Source: Dechloromonas sp. (lineage in GTDB: Bacteria > Pseudomonadota > Gammaproteobacteria > Burkholderiales > Rhodocyclaceae). From it: DNA of 5,981 nt. The notes beneath the pieces are model-generated. The model ran no database searches. It worked only from the letters and a program-made list of their open reading frames with translations, and was not told the DNA's origin. The stretch covers positions 3,883,356-3,889,336 of the forward strand of contig CP059264.1 of assembly GCA_013693915.1 (NCBI GenBank), given 5' to 3'. Positions 1 through 5,715 of this stretch are shown here, piece by piece. A program made the position numbers and the translations under genes. Each line of letters begins with the position of its first letter. The stretch's first letter is position 1.

Positions 1-1173
1 TACGGCGTCGGCAGTTCGGTCGAGGGTCACGTGCTGGCGCCGGCCGGCGGCGTCTCGCTCGACCTCTCAGGAATGAACCGCATCGTCGCCATCCATGCCG
101 AGGATGGCGACGCCGTGGTCGAAGCCGGCGTCACGCGCAAGCAACTGAACGACGCGCTGAAGGGAACGGGCCTGTTCTTCCCGATCGACCCCGGCGCCGA
201 CGCGACGCTGGGCGGCATGGCGGCGACTCGCGCGTCCGGAACCAACGCGGTGCGCTACGGCACGATGAAGGACAACGTGCTGGCGACGACGACTGTCCTC
301 GCCGACGGCCGCGTCATGGAGACCGGCGGCCGTGCCCGCAAGTCGTCGGCCGGCTACGACCTGACCCGCCTGCTGGTCGGCTCGGAAGGCACGCTCGGGA
401 TCATGACCGAGCTGACGGTGAAGCTGTATCCGATCCCCGAGGCGATCTCGGCCGCCGTGTGCACCTTCCCGGACATCGACTCGGCCGTGCGGACAGTGAT
501 CCAGACCATCCAGCTCGGCGTCCCGCTGGCGCGCATCGAGCTGCTCGACGCGCTGTCGCTGCAGGCGATCAACCGTTTCAGCAAGACCGCGCTGGCCGAG
601 GCGCCGACCCTGTTCTTCGAGTTCCACGGCAGCCCGACCGCAGTCGCCGAACAGGCGGAGACCGTGCAGGCGATCGCCTCCGGGCTGGACGGCGCCGGTT
701 TCGCGTGGGCGACACGGCCGGAAGACCGCAACCGCCTGTGGCAGGCGCGCCACGATGCCTACTTCGCCTGCCTGCAGCTGAAGCCCGGCTGCCGCTGCTT
801 CCCGACCGACGTCTGCGTGCCGATCTCGCGTCTCGCCGAATGCATCGCCAAGACGCAGGCCGACATCGTGCAGGTGAGCATCCCGATCGCGCTGTTCGGC
901 CACGTCGGCGACGGCAATTTCCACCTCGTCGTGCTGGTCGACCGCGACAACCCGCGCGACATGGAAGAAGCCGCCTGGATCAGCGAGCGCGTGGTCGAAC
1001 GCGCCATCGCCATGGGAGGAACGTGCACTGGCGAGCACGGCATCGGCCTCGGCAAGCGCAAGTATCTCGTGCCCGAGCACGGCGCCGTTGCGGTCGACGC
1101 CATGCGCGCGTTGAAAACCGCACTCGATCCACACAACGTGCTCAATCCGGGAAAGGTTCTGCCCGAGCGCTGA
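1..1173 (+). CDS. FAD-dependent D-lactate dehydrogenase (LDHD/GlcD-type), 5' end missing
   Basis: The reading frame is open from base 1 to a TGA at 1171-1173. The real start lies upstream, so the protein is N-terminally truncated here (390 codons visible, against roughly 460-500 residues usual for the family). The window opens inside the FAD-binding PCMH-type domain with YGVGSSVEGHV, then a PIDPGADATLGGM stretch and GTNAVRYGTMKDNVL, which closely match what I recall of human LDHD and bacterial D-lactate dehydrogenases (cytochrome). GSEGTLGIMTELTVKLYP follows. The C-terminal FAD-oxidase domain carries HVGDGNFH (901-924, the metal/substrate-binding motif), TGEHGIG (about 1027-1047) and the terminal LDPHNVLNPGKV signature. 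The family oxidises D-lactate or related 2-hydroxy acids to 2-oxo acids, passing electrons from FAD to cytochrome c or a quinone-linked acceptor. D-lactate as substrate is inferred from family likeness; glycolate or another 2-hydroxy acid is possible. The next gene starts 17 bases downstream, apparently from its own promoter. Confidence 0.93.
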   Translation, partial: YGVGSSVEGHVLAPAGGVSLDLSGMNRIVAIHAEDGDAVVEAGVTRKQLNDALKGTGLFFPIDPGADATLGGMAATRASGTNAVRYGTMKDNVLATTTVLADGRVMETGGRARKSSAGYDLTRLLVGSEGTLGIMTELTVKLYPIPEAISAAVCTFPDIDSAVRTVIQTIQLGVPLARIELLDALSLQAINRFSKTALAEAPTLFFEFHGSPTAVAEQAETVQAIASGLDGAGFAWATRPEDRNRLWQARHDAYFACLQLKPGCRCFPTDVCVPISRLAECIAKTQADIVQVSIPIALFGHVGDGNFHLVVLVDRDNPRDMEEAAWISERVVERAIAMGGTCTGEHGIGLGKRKYLVPEHGAVAVDAMRALKTALDPHNVLNPGKVLPER

Positions 1174-1184
1174 TGGCATAGAAT
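1157..1184 (+). promoter_or_regulatory. Putative leaderless promoter for the small membrane protein and kinase
   Basis: A good -10 hexamer, TAGAAT, lies at 1179-1184, exactly 6 bases before the ATG at 1191, and there is no purine-rich ribosome binding site between them. That spacing would place transcription initiation at or next to the start codon, as in a leaderless mRNA. The -35 is weak (TTCTGC, 1157-1162, 16-base spacer) and lies in the 3' end of the dehydrogenase gene. The same TAGAAT-6 nt-ATG arrangement precedes the permease gene on the other strand. This is inferred from sequence only. Confidence 0.45.
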
Positions 1185-1190
1185 CCCGTC

Positions 1191-1430
1191 ATGCCACCAA
1201 CCCCGTATCGCCAACTGGCCCTGCAAGGGGCGGCCATCATCCTCGTGCTGTCGCTGGCGTGGCCGTACTTCGGCTGGTCCGCCAGGGCCATGCCGTGGCG
1301 GGAAACCTGTCTCGCGATCGGCGGCGTCGCTTTCGCCTTCGCCACGCTGTCGCGGCAGCCGTGGCCGTGGCGCATCGTGCACGCCGCCGTGATGCCGCTG
1401 GCGTGGTATTTCTACCCGTCGCCCGGATGA
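1191..1430 (+). CDS. Small membrane protein of unknown function, coupled to the histidine kinase
   Basis: I do not recognise this 79-residue protein. It is hydrophobic, with three probable membrane-spanning stretches at about residues 9-29, 38-53 and 60-75, and it is rich in tryptophan (six Trp, including WPW at 58-60). A small positively charged N-terminus precedes the first segment, and there is no cleavable signal peptide with a clear cleavage site. Its TGA stop (1428-1430) overlaps the ATG of the kinase gene (1427-1429) in an ATGA arrangement, so the two are probably translationally coupled and produced together. No Shine-Dalgarno sequence precedes the ATG; a TAGAAT box 6 bases upstream suggests a leaderless start. 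The coupling suggests, but does not prove, a role as an accessory of the sensor kinase in the membrane. The main doubt is its small size, but membrane topology, ATGA overlap and promoter placement all favour a real gene. Confidence 0.72.
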   Translation: MPPTPYRQLALQGAAIILVLSLAWPYFGWSARAMPWRETCLAIGGVAFAFATLSRQPWPWRIVHAAVMPLAWYFYPSPG

Positions 1431-3526
1431 TCTTTCGCCGCCCCGACCTGCAGGTCCTGATCGTCGCGCTGGCCGGCGCTCTCGCCATGGTCGCCTTCGT
1501 TCTCGGCGACGTGCTCCTGTCGCGTAAAAGCGAACTCGAGCTCGGCATGGCACGGACCAGCGCATTCGCGACGATGCTCGGCGAACACACGGCGCGTACC
1601 CACGAAGCTCTGGACATCCTGCTGCGCGAGATCGCCAGCGACCTGTCGAGCAACCATCAGGAATGGCCAACCTGGGAAGCCAGCCGCGGCTGGACTTACA
1701 TTGCCGCGCGCCACACCCGCTCCCTGCCCCAGTTGCGCGACCTGGTCATCTTCGACCGCGACGGCGAGCAACGCTTCATCTCGACCTACTTCCCTCCGCC
1801 GCGCGTCAATGTGCGCGACCGGCCCTATTTCGTCGCGCTCGAACAGGGAACTTCCGCGATCACCTTCGGCCCCTTCATCGGCCGCAATTCGGGCCGCTAC
1901 ACCTACGCCCTGGCGCGGCGCATCGAGGATGGCGGACGCAATTTCGCCGGCATCGTCATCGCCGCCATCGAGCCGGCCTATTTTTCCGCCCACTGCTGGT
2001 CCGGCCGTCTGGCCGAGGATTTCGAATCGGTCATCATCAACGCCCGCGGGCAGGTTGTCGCCTCCTGCCGGCCGACCGAGCTCGGCCAGCGCTCGCCGCT
2101 TCTCGGCGCCCTCGCGGTCGATGTTCTCTATGCCGGCCGATTGCGCGACTGGTTGCCGGCAGCCGGCGTCGCCCGCGGCAACGGACTGATCGCTTCGGTG
2201 GCGTCGGTTCCGGACTTCCCAGACCTGCGCGTGCTCACCGTCGTCCCCGAGTCCAGCGTGCTGGCTTCGTGGGGCAGCCGTGCGACGCAGACGGGATTAC
2301 TCGCCACCATCGTCATCCTGATCCTGCTGGGCGGCGGGCTGCTGCTGCGCCGGCAGGTTCGCGACATGCAGGCACTGAGTGAGGAACTGGCGGCCAGCCA
2401 TGACCGGCTCGAGAAGCGGGTGCAGGCCGCAACCGCCGAGCTGGCGCTGCAGAAGGACCAGGCCGAACAGTCCAGCCATGCCAAGAGCCGCTTCCTGGCG
2501 GCGGCCAGCCACGACCTGCGGCAGCCCCTGCATGCGCTGACGCTGTTCGCCGCCGATCTGCAGCGCCAGGTCGAGGCGGGCAAGGGCAGCGAATTGCCGC
2601 GCCTCTCCAGGCAGATATCGACCTCGGCAGACATGCTGCGCGAGTTGTTCGATTCGCTGCTCGACATTTCGCGTCTGGACGTTGCCGGAATCGGAACCGA
2701 GATCCGCGCCTTCGCCGTGAACTCCCTCCTCGAGCGCCTGGCTTCATCGTTCCGGAATGTTGCGGTCGACCGCCGGCAAACACTTGTTTTCCGGCCGACC
2801 GGACTCTGGGTTGAATCCGATCCGGCGCTGCTCGAACGCATCCTCTCCAACCTGATCGCCAACGCGCTGCGCTATACCGCTCCCGGCGGCCGCATCCTTG
2901 TCGCTGTCCGCCGGCGAGGCGCGAATGCGCTGATCGAAGTGCGCGACAATGGCTGCGGCATCGCCAGCGACCAGCACGAGGTCATCTTCGGCGAGTTCTA
3001 CCAGGTCGGCAACCGGGCGCGCCAGCCGCAACAGGGACTGGGCCTCGGTCTCGCCATCGTCGCCCGCCTGGCGCGGGCCTTGGGCATCACCGTAAGCGTG
3101 CGCTCGGCAATCGGCCGCGGCAGCACCTTCGGCCTGCTGCTCAGGAGGGCTCTGCCCACGGTCGCGGCCACGTCTGGCGAGCCGGCGCAAAGCGGCGCGA
3201 CCATCAATTTCTTCGGCGACAGCGGCGACCTGCGGGCGTGCATGGAACTAGCCAGGAACTGGCGCCATGAGATCAGCCACGATGCAACGGCCGGCAGCAC
3301 GGCTCCGCAAAGCCGCCGACCGCGGATCGTCGTCACGCTGGCCAGCCTGGCGGCCCGGGTGCGGGCGGCTGATCCGACGGGCGCGCCGATCATCGCGCTC
3401 GACGATGGTCACGAGTCTCCCCTGCCCGAAGATTGCCACCTGCTGTCGCTGCCGGTCCGCCCCGCCAAATTCCGCGCGCTGCTCCTCGGCCGGCTTCAGG
3501 ATCGCGTGCCGAGATCGATGCCGTAG
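1427..3526 (+). CDS. Membrane sensor histidine kinase with Cache-like sensor and degenerate receiver tail
   Basis: This 699-residue protein has a membrane segment (about 8-31), a periplasmic region (about 32-288) resembling a double Cache/PDC sensor (RDRPYF at 130-135, then FGPFIGRNSGRYTY), a second membrane segment (about 290-307) and a coiled-coil linker (about 308-350). The HisKA domain follows, with phosphoacceptor His362 in SHDLRQPLHAL, then a HATPase domain with N box Asn475/Asn479, DNGCGI with Asp507, and the glycine-rich QGLGLGLAIV at 536-545. The core appears complete, so an active autokinase is expected. Residues about 591-695 resemble a response-regulator receiver ending in LPVRPAKFRALL, but the acidic pair, phosphoacceptor Asp (Thr637 by my alignment) and conserved Lys (Leu675) are missing. 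The frame is open further upstream, to at least 1259, but the ATG at 1427 is chosen because it overlaps the preceding stop and lies just before the first membrane segment. The 3' end overlaps the opposite-strand regulator by 31 bases. The stimulus is unknown; Cache domains usually bind small molecules such as organic or amino acids. Confidence 0.93.
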   Translation: MIFRRPDLQVLIVALAGALAMVAFVLGDVLLSRKSELELGMARTSAFATMLGEHTARTHEALDILLREIASDLSSNHQEWPTWEASRGWTYIAARHTRSLPQLRDLVIFDRDGEQRFISTYFPPPRVNVRDRPYFVALEQGTSAITFGPFIGRNSGRYTYALARRIEDGGRNFAGIVIAAIEPAYFSAHCWSGRLAEDFESVIINARGQVVASCRPTELGQRSPLLGALAVDVLYAGRLRDWLPAAGVARGNGLIASVASVPDFPDLRVLTVVPESSVLASWGSRATQTGLLATIVILILLGGGLLLRRQVRDMQALSEELAASHDRLEKRVQAATAELALQKDQAEQSSHAKSRFLAAASHDLRQPLHALTLFAADLQRQVEAGKGSELPRLSRQISTSADMLRELFDSLLDISRLDVAGIGTEIRAFAVNSLLERLASSFRNVAVDRRQTLVFRPTGLWVESDPALLERILSNLIANALRYTAPGGRILVAVRRRGANALIEVRDNGCGIASDQHEVIFGEFYQVGNRARQPQQGLGLGLAIVARLARALGITVSVRSAIGRGSTFGLLLRRALPTVAATSGEPAQSGATINFFGDSGDLRACMELARNWRHEISHDATAGSTAPQSRRPRIVVTLASLAARVRAADPTGAPIIALDDGHESPLPEDCHLLSLPVRPAKFRALLLGRLQDRVPRSMP

Positions 3527-4168
3527 CGGGTCACGGCGACCAGCGCCTGGGTGCGGCTGGCGACGCCAAGCGCCTTGAGGATCGCCGTCACGTGGATCTT
3601 GACGGTACCCTCCGAAAGCTCGAGACGTGCTGCGATCTCGCGATTCGAAAGGCCGCGCGTCAGCAGCGCCAGTACCTCCGCCTGGCGCTCGGTCAGTCCG
3701 AACTGCGCCGGGCCGATCCTCGTGCCGCCGCTGCCCACTGGCGGCAGCGCCACGGCACCATCGAGGTACCCCCTTGCCGGCGCCCTGCGGGCGGAATATC
3801 TCGCCGGCCAGGATCTGGCGCACCGCGGCAAGCAGCTGGACGCCGGAAAATGACTTCGGAATGAACCCGGACGCACCGAGGTTCATCACGCGGGTGATGG
3901 TCGGCAGGTCGTCGAACGCCGAAATGACCGCGACCGGGATTGCCGGGTAGCGCCGGCGCAGGATGTCGAGGCCGGCGAAGCCGTCGATTCCCGGCAAGGC
4001 GAGGTCGAGCAGGATCAGGTCGACTTCGTCCTCGTCGTCGAGGAGCGCGAGCGCCGACTCGAAATCCGGCCGGTCGGCGACGACGACCCCGTCCTCCAGC
4101 TGCGCAAGCAGGTTCACCAGCCCCTCGCGGACCAGCGTGTGGTCTTCAATCACCAGAAGCTTGAGCAT
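3496..4168 (-). pseudogene. NarL/LuxR-type response regulator, interrupted by a one-base frameshift
   Basis: The gene starts at the ATG at 4168-4166, with AGGGGG (4178-4173) 4 bases upstream. Residues 1-120 form a complete receiver domain: acidic residues Glu8/Asp9 in VIEDH, phosphoacceptor Asp55 in LLDLALPGIDG, Ser83 and Lys105 in GFIPKSF. The frame is then lost at about residue 133, in five C's on the plus strand (3769-3773). One frame over, coding continues without a gap into a LuxR-type DNA-binding domain (GLTERQAEVLALL, then SNREIAARLELSEGTVKIHV) and ends at TGA 3498-3496. Removing one base of the run gives a 223-residue protein, the normal size for the family. As written, the first frame would run on to 3248 through sequence antisense to the kinase, making a non-family tail. 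This is either a real inactivating mutation or a base-calling error; I cannot tell which. An intact version would be the likely phosphotransfer partner of the convergent histidine kinase and a transcription factor. Confidence 0.85.
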
Positions 4169-4259
4169 GCCGCCCCCTGTCGGTCATCGTGTGCTAATTT
4201 ATCATCTGCGCCAGCGAAGTGGTTTAAGATGCCCGAAAACCCATGCCAAGGAGAGAGAC
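4169..4259. promoter_or_regulatory. Divergent intergenic region between response regulator and phaM
   Basis: This 91-base gap separates two divergently oriented genes and holds the most AT-rich stretch nearby (about 4192-4206, gtgctaatttatcat). On the plus strand, TAAGAT (4225-4230) is a possible -10 for phaM but has no convincing -35 at standard spacing. On the minus strand, TAAATT within the AT-rich stretch could serve the regulator, again without a clear -35. Promoters for both genes are expected here by position; the exact hexamers are uncertain. I see no clear operator palindrome. Confidence 0.4.
4248..4253 (+). promoter_or_regulatory. Ribosome binding site of phaM
   Basis: AAGGAG lies 6 bases before the ATG at 4260-4262, a near-ideal Shine-Dalgarno sequence. 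It fixes the phaM start even though the same frame is open upstream to at least 3963. Confidence 0.8.
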
Positions 4260-4880
4260 ATGTCCACCGATACCCCGAACCCGATTGATCCGCTGGCCTT
4301 CGTGCGCAACATGTGGAGCGGCATGGGCATATCGCTCCCGGGCATGGTGACGCCGACCTTCGACGTCGACGAGCTGGACAAGCGGATCAAGGACATGAAG
4401 GCGGTCGAAGGCTGGCTGCGCATGAATCTGTCGATGCTGCAGATGACCATCCAGGGACTCGAAATGCAGCGGACGACGCTCGGCGCCGTCCACGCCATGG
4501 GCCAGCTCGCCACCGATACGGCCCGGGCGATGAATCCGGAAGCCGCGCCGGCGCCGGTTGCGGTCGACCCGGAAAAGAATGCATTTTCCGATGCCGCGAT
4601 GTGGCCCTGGCAGATGATGCAGCAGATGCGCGACCAGATGCAGCAAGCCGCCGCCGCCGCGGTCCAGGCAGCCAATGCCGAAGCACCTGCCGCCAAGCCC
4701 GGCAACGCCCCTAGCGCAGCAGCCACGCCGCCCACAGCGGCAACGTCAGCATCGATCCCAGCGTGGTCGCCGAAATCAGCCAGGCGACGCTGCGCCCGTC
4801 GCCACCCATGCGGGTTGCCAGAATGTAGGCCGACGAAGCCGCCGGCAGCGCGGCGAACAGCACCACCACCTGATAGTTGA
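4260..4880 (+). CDS. phaM: PhaM-family PHB granule regulatory protein with atypical C-terminal tail
   Basis: The N-terminal part matches the PhaM family as I know it from betaproteobacteria: DPLAFVRNMWSGMG, then TPTFDVDELDKRIKDMKAVEGWL and MLQMTIQGLEMQRTTL (residues about 10-75), followed by an Ala/Gln/Met-rich linker (about 110-150, with QMMQQMRDQMQQAAAAA). In Ralstonia eutropha, PhaM binds PHB synthase PhaC, activates it, and tethers granules to the nucleoid through a lysine-rich C-terminal tail. Here the frame stays open to residue 206, but from about residue 151 it is antisense to the permease gene. The tail is Arg/Pro-rich (such as KSARRRCARRHP) rather than the usual Lys/Ala repeats. The family part therefore ends near 4712, where a TAG lies one frame over. 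Start and family are well supported; the true C-terminus is not. Possible causes are an indel in CCCC (4708-4711), a deletion that removed the original tail, or genuine overprinting. Confidence 0.82.
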   Translation: MSTDTPNPIDPLAFVRNMWSGMGISLPGMVTPTFDVDELDKRIKDMKAVEGWLRMNLSMLQMTIQGLEMQRTTLGAVHAMGQLATDTARAMNPEAAPAPVAVDPEKNAFSDAAMWPWQMMQQMRDQMQQAAAAAVQAANAEAPAAKPGNAPSAAATPPTAATSASIPAWSPKSARRRCARRHPCGLPECRPTKPPAARRTAPPPDS

Positions 4881-5610
4881 GGCCTTGGAGGCCGAGCCGG
4901 CTGCCGACGAGCGCGGCAATCAGCGGCAATGCCAGCAACTTGACCGCCAGCAGCCACAGCGAGATCCCGCGCACACCAGGCATTCCCTCCAGGCGCAGGG
5001 CGGCGCCGACGGTGATCAGGCCGAGGGCGATCGACGCATCGGACAGGCGGCCGAGAAATGCCTGCAGCGGCGGCGGCGGCACGAAGCCGGCGAGGTTGAG
5101 GAGGAAGCCCGCCGCCGTTCCCCAGATCAGCGGGTTGCTGCGCGCCACCTCCCGCCACAGGCCGACCTCGCCGTGGCGGGCGAGCATCCACACCGACACG
5201 AAATTGGCCAGCGGCACCGCGGCGCCGACGATCAGCCCCATCGTGGCGATCCCCGGCGCGCCGAAAAGCATGCCGGCCACCGCCAGTCCGATATACGAGT
5301 TGAAACGGTAGCCGCACTGGAATACGGAAGCGAACGACAGCGGCGGCAGCCTGACGACCCATTTCGGCAGCAGGCCAAGCAGCATGCCGCCGGCCATCGC
5401 GGCGAAGGCCGTGGCCAGCAGCGGCAGCGCCGCACCGAGGTCGAGGCGGGTCTTGACGATGGCGTTGATCAGCAGGGCCGGAAACAGGATGAAATAGACC
5501 AGCTTCTCGACGCCGTTCCAGAAGTGATCGCCAAGATGCATCCAGCGCCGGATCGCGGCCCCGAGCAGGATCAGTGCGAAGTCGGGGAGCAGCAGCAGCG
5601 CGGTATCCAT
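4711..5610 (-). CDS. AEC-family (auxin efflux carrier-like) permease
   Basis: This 299-residue, highly hydrophobic protein has about ten membrane segments spread along its length, and its length is typical of the AEC family (Mem_trans, TC 2.A.69). Family-like motifs are YRFNSYIGLAVAGMLFG (101-117), SNPLIWGTAAGF in the middle (158-169), and LPAASSAYILATRMGGD near the C-terminus (255-271). Bacterial members act in the inner membrane and are linked to transport of small organic anions such as malate or malonate, but the substrate cannot be read from sequence and no neighbouring metabolic gene points to one. The start is the ATG at 5610-5608. It lacks a ribosome binding site but has TAGAAT 6 bases upstream, consistent with a leaderless transcript. 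The TAG stop at 4713-4711 lies inside the open phaM frame, giving a 170-base convergent overlap. Confidence 0.9.
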   Translation of the reverse strand: MDTALLLLPDFALILLGAAIRRWMHLGDHFWNGVEKLVYFILFPALLINAIVKTRLDLGAALPLLATAFAAMAGGMLLGLLPKWVVRLPPLSFASVFQCGYRFNSYIGLAVAGMLFGAPGIATMGLIVGAAVPLANFVSVWMLARHGEVGLWREVARSNPLIWGTAAGFLLNLAGFVPPPPLQAFLGRLSDASIALGLITVGAALRLEGMPGVRGISLWLLAVKLLALPLIAALVGSRLGLQGLNYQVVVLFAALPAASSAYILATRMGGDGRSVAWLISATTLGSMLTLPLWAAWLLR

Positions 5611-5616
5611 CGCCGC

Positions 5617-5645
5617 ATTCTATGGCCTGCCTGGAATCTCCCCAA
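5617..5645 (-). promoter_or_regulatory. Putative leaderless promoter of the AEC permease
   Basis: On the minus strand, TTGGGG (5645-5640) and TAGAAT (5622-5617) are separated by exactly 17 bases, and the -10 ends 6 bases before the ATG at 5610. No Shine-Dalgarno sequence fits between them. Transcription would start at or next to the start codon. The -35 matches consensus only in its TTG; the -10 and the spacing are good. Confidence 0.5.
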
Positions 5646-5665
5646 GCGGATGGCGACAGGCCGGC

Positions 5666-5694
5666 TTGACCTTGCCCGGCAAACCCGAAATACT
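5666..5694 (+). promoter_or_regulatory. Putative sigma-70 promoter of the NfeD-family gene
   Basis: TTGACC (5666-5671, five of six consensus bases) is followed after 17 bases by AATACT (5689-5694, four of six). The predicted transcript would start near 5701, leaving a short leader that contains the ribosome binding site. It lies in the 105-base divergent gap and faces away from the permease promoter, with no overlap between the hexamers. Confidence 0.5.
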
Positions 5695-5704
5695 CGGGGC
5701 CATG

Positions 5705-5710
5705 AGGAAA
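5705..5710 (+). promoter_or_regulatory. Ribosome binding site supporting the GTG start of the NfeD-family gene
   Basis: AGGAAA (part of GAGGAAA, 5704-5710) ends 5 bases before the GTG at 5716. The nearby ATG at 5702 is in another frame and reaches a stop after five codons, so GTG is the best start. Confidence 0.6.
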
Positions 5711-5715
5711 TACAA

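Noticed and set aside
67..1179. Long minus-strand open frame (370 codons) opposite the D-lactate dehydrogenase
   Set aside because: Its product is Arg/Gly/Asp/His-rich without family features; it mirrors a clearly real plus-strand gene, as is common in GC-rich DNA.
1259..1426. Upstream extension of the histidine kinase start
   Set aside because: The extra 56 residues are Arg-rich, overlap the small membrane gene in another frame and precede a good first membrane segment; the ATGA overlap favours 1427.
3248..3768. C-terminal extension of the regulator in the receiver frame, ending at 3248
   Set aside because: After the frameshift this frame is Arg/Gly-rich and antisense to the kinase, while a textbook LuxR helix-turn-helix domain sits in the neighbouring frame.
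3765..3778. Programmed ribosomal frameshift in the regulator
   Set aside because: The site AAG GGG GTA is not a known slippery sequence for +1 shifting and I see no stimulating stem-loop or internal Shine-Dalgarno; a simple indel is more likely.
3963..4259. In-frame upstream extension of phaM
   Set aside because: It is antisense to the receiver domain, and a strong AAGGAG site fixes the start at 4260.
4649..4664. GCC trinucleotide repeat in phaM, with similar short triplet runs in the permease gene (about 5068 and 5590)
   Set aside because: They encode poly-Ala, Pro and Leu runs expected in linkers and membrane segments; too short to suggest slippage-based switching.
4202..5362. Minus-strand open frame of 386 codons across phaM and the permease
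   Set aside because: It is out of frame with the permease, antisense to phaM, and shows no coherent domain; a GC-bias shadow.
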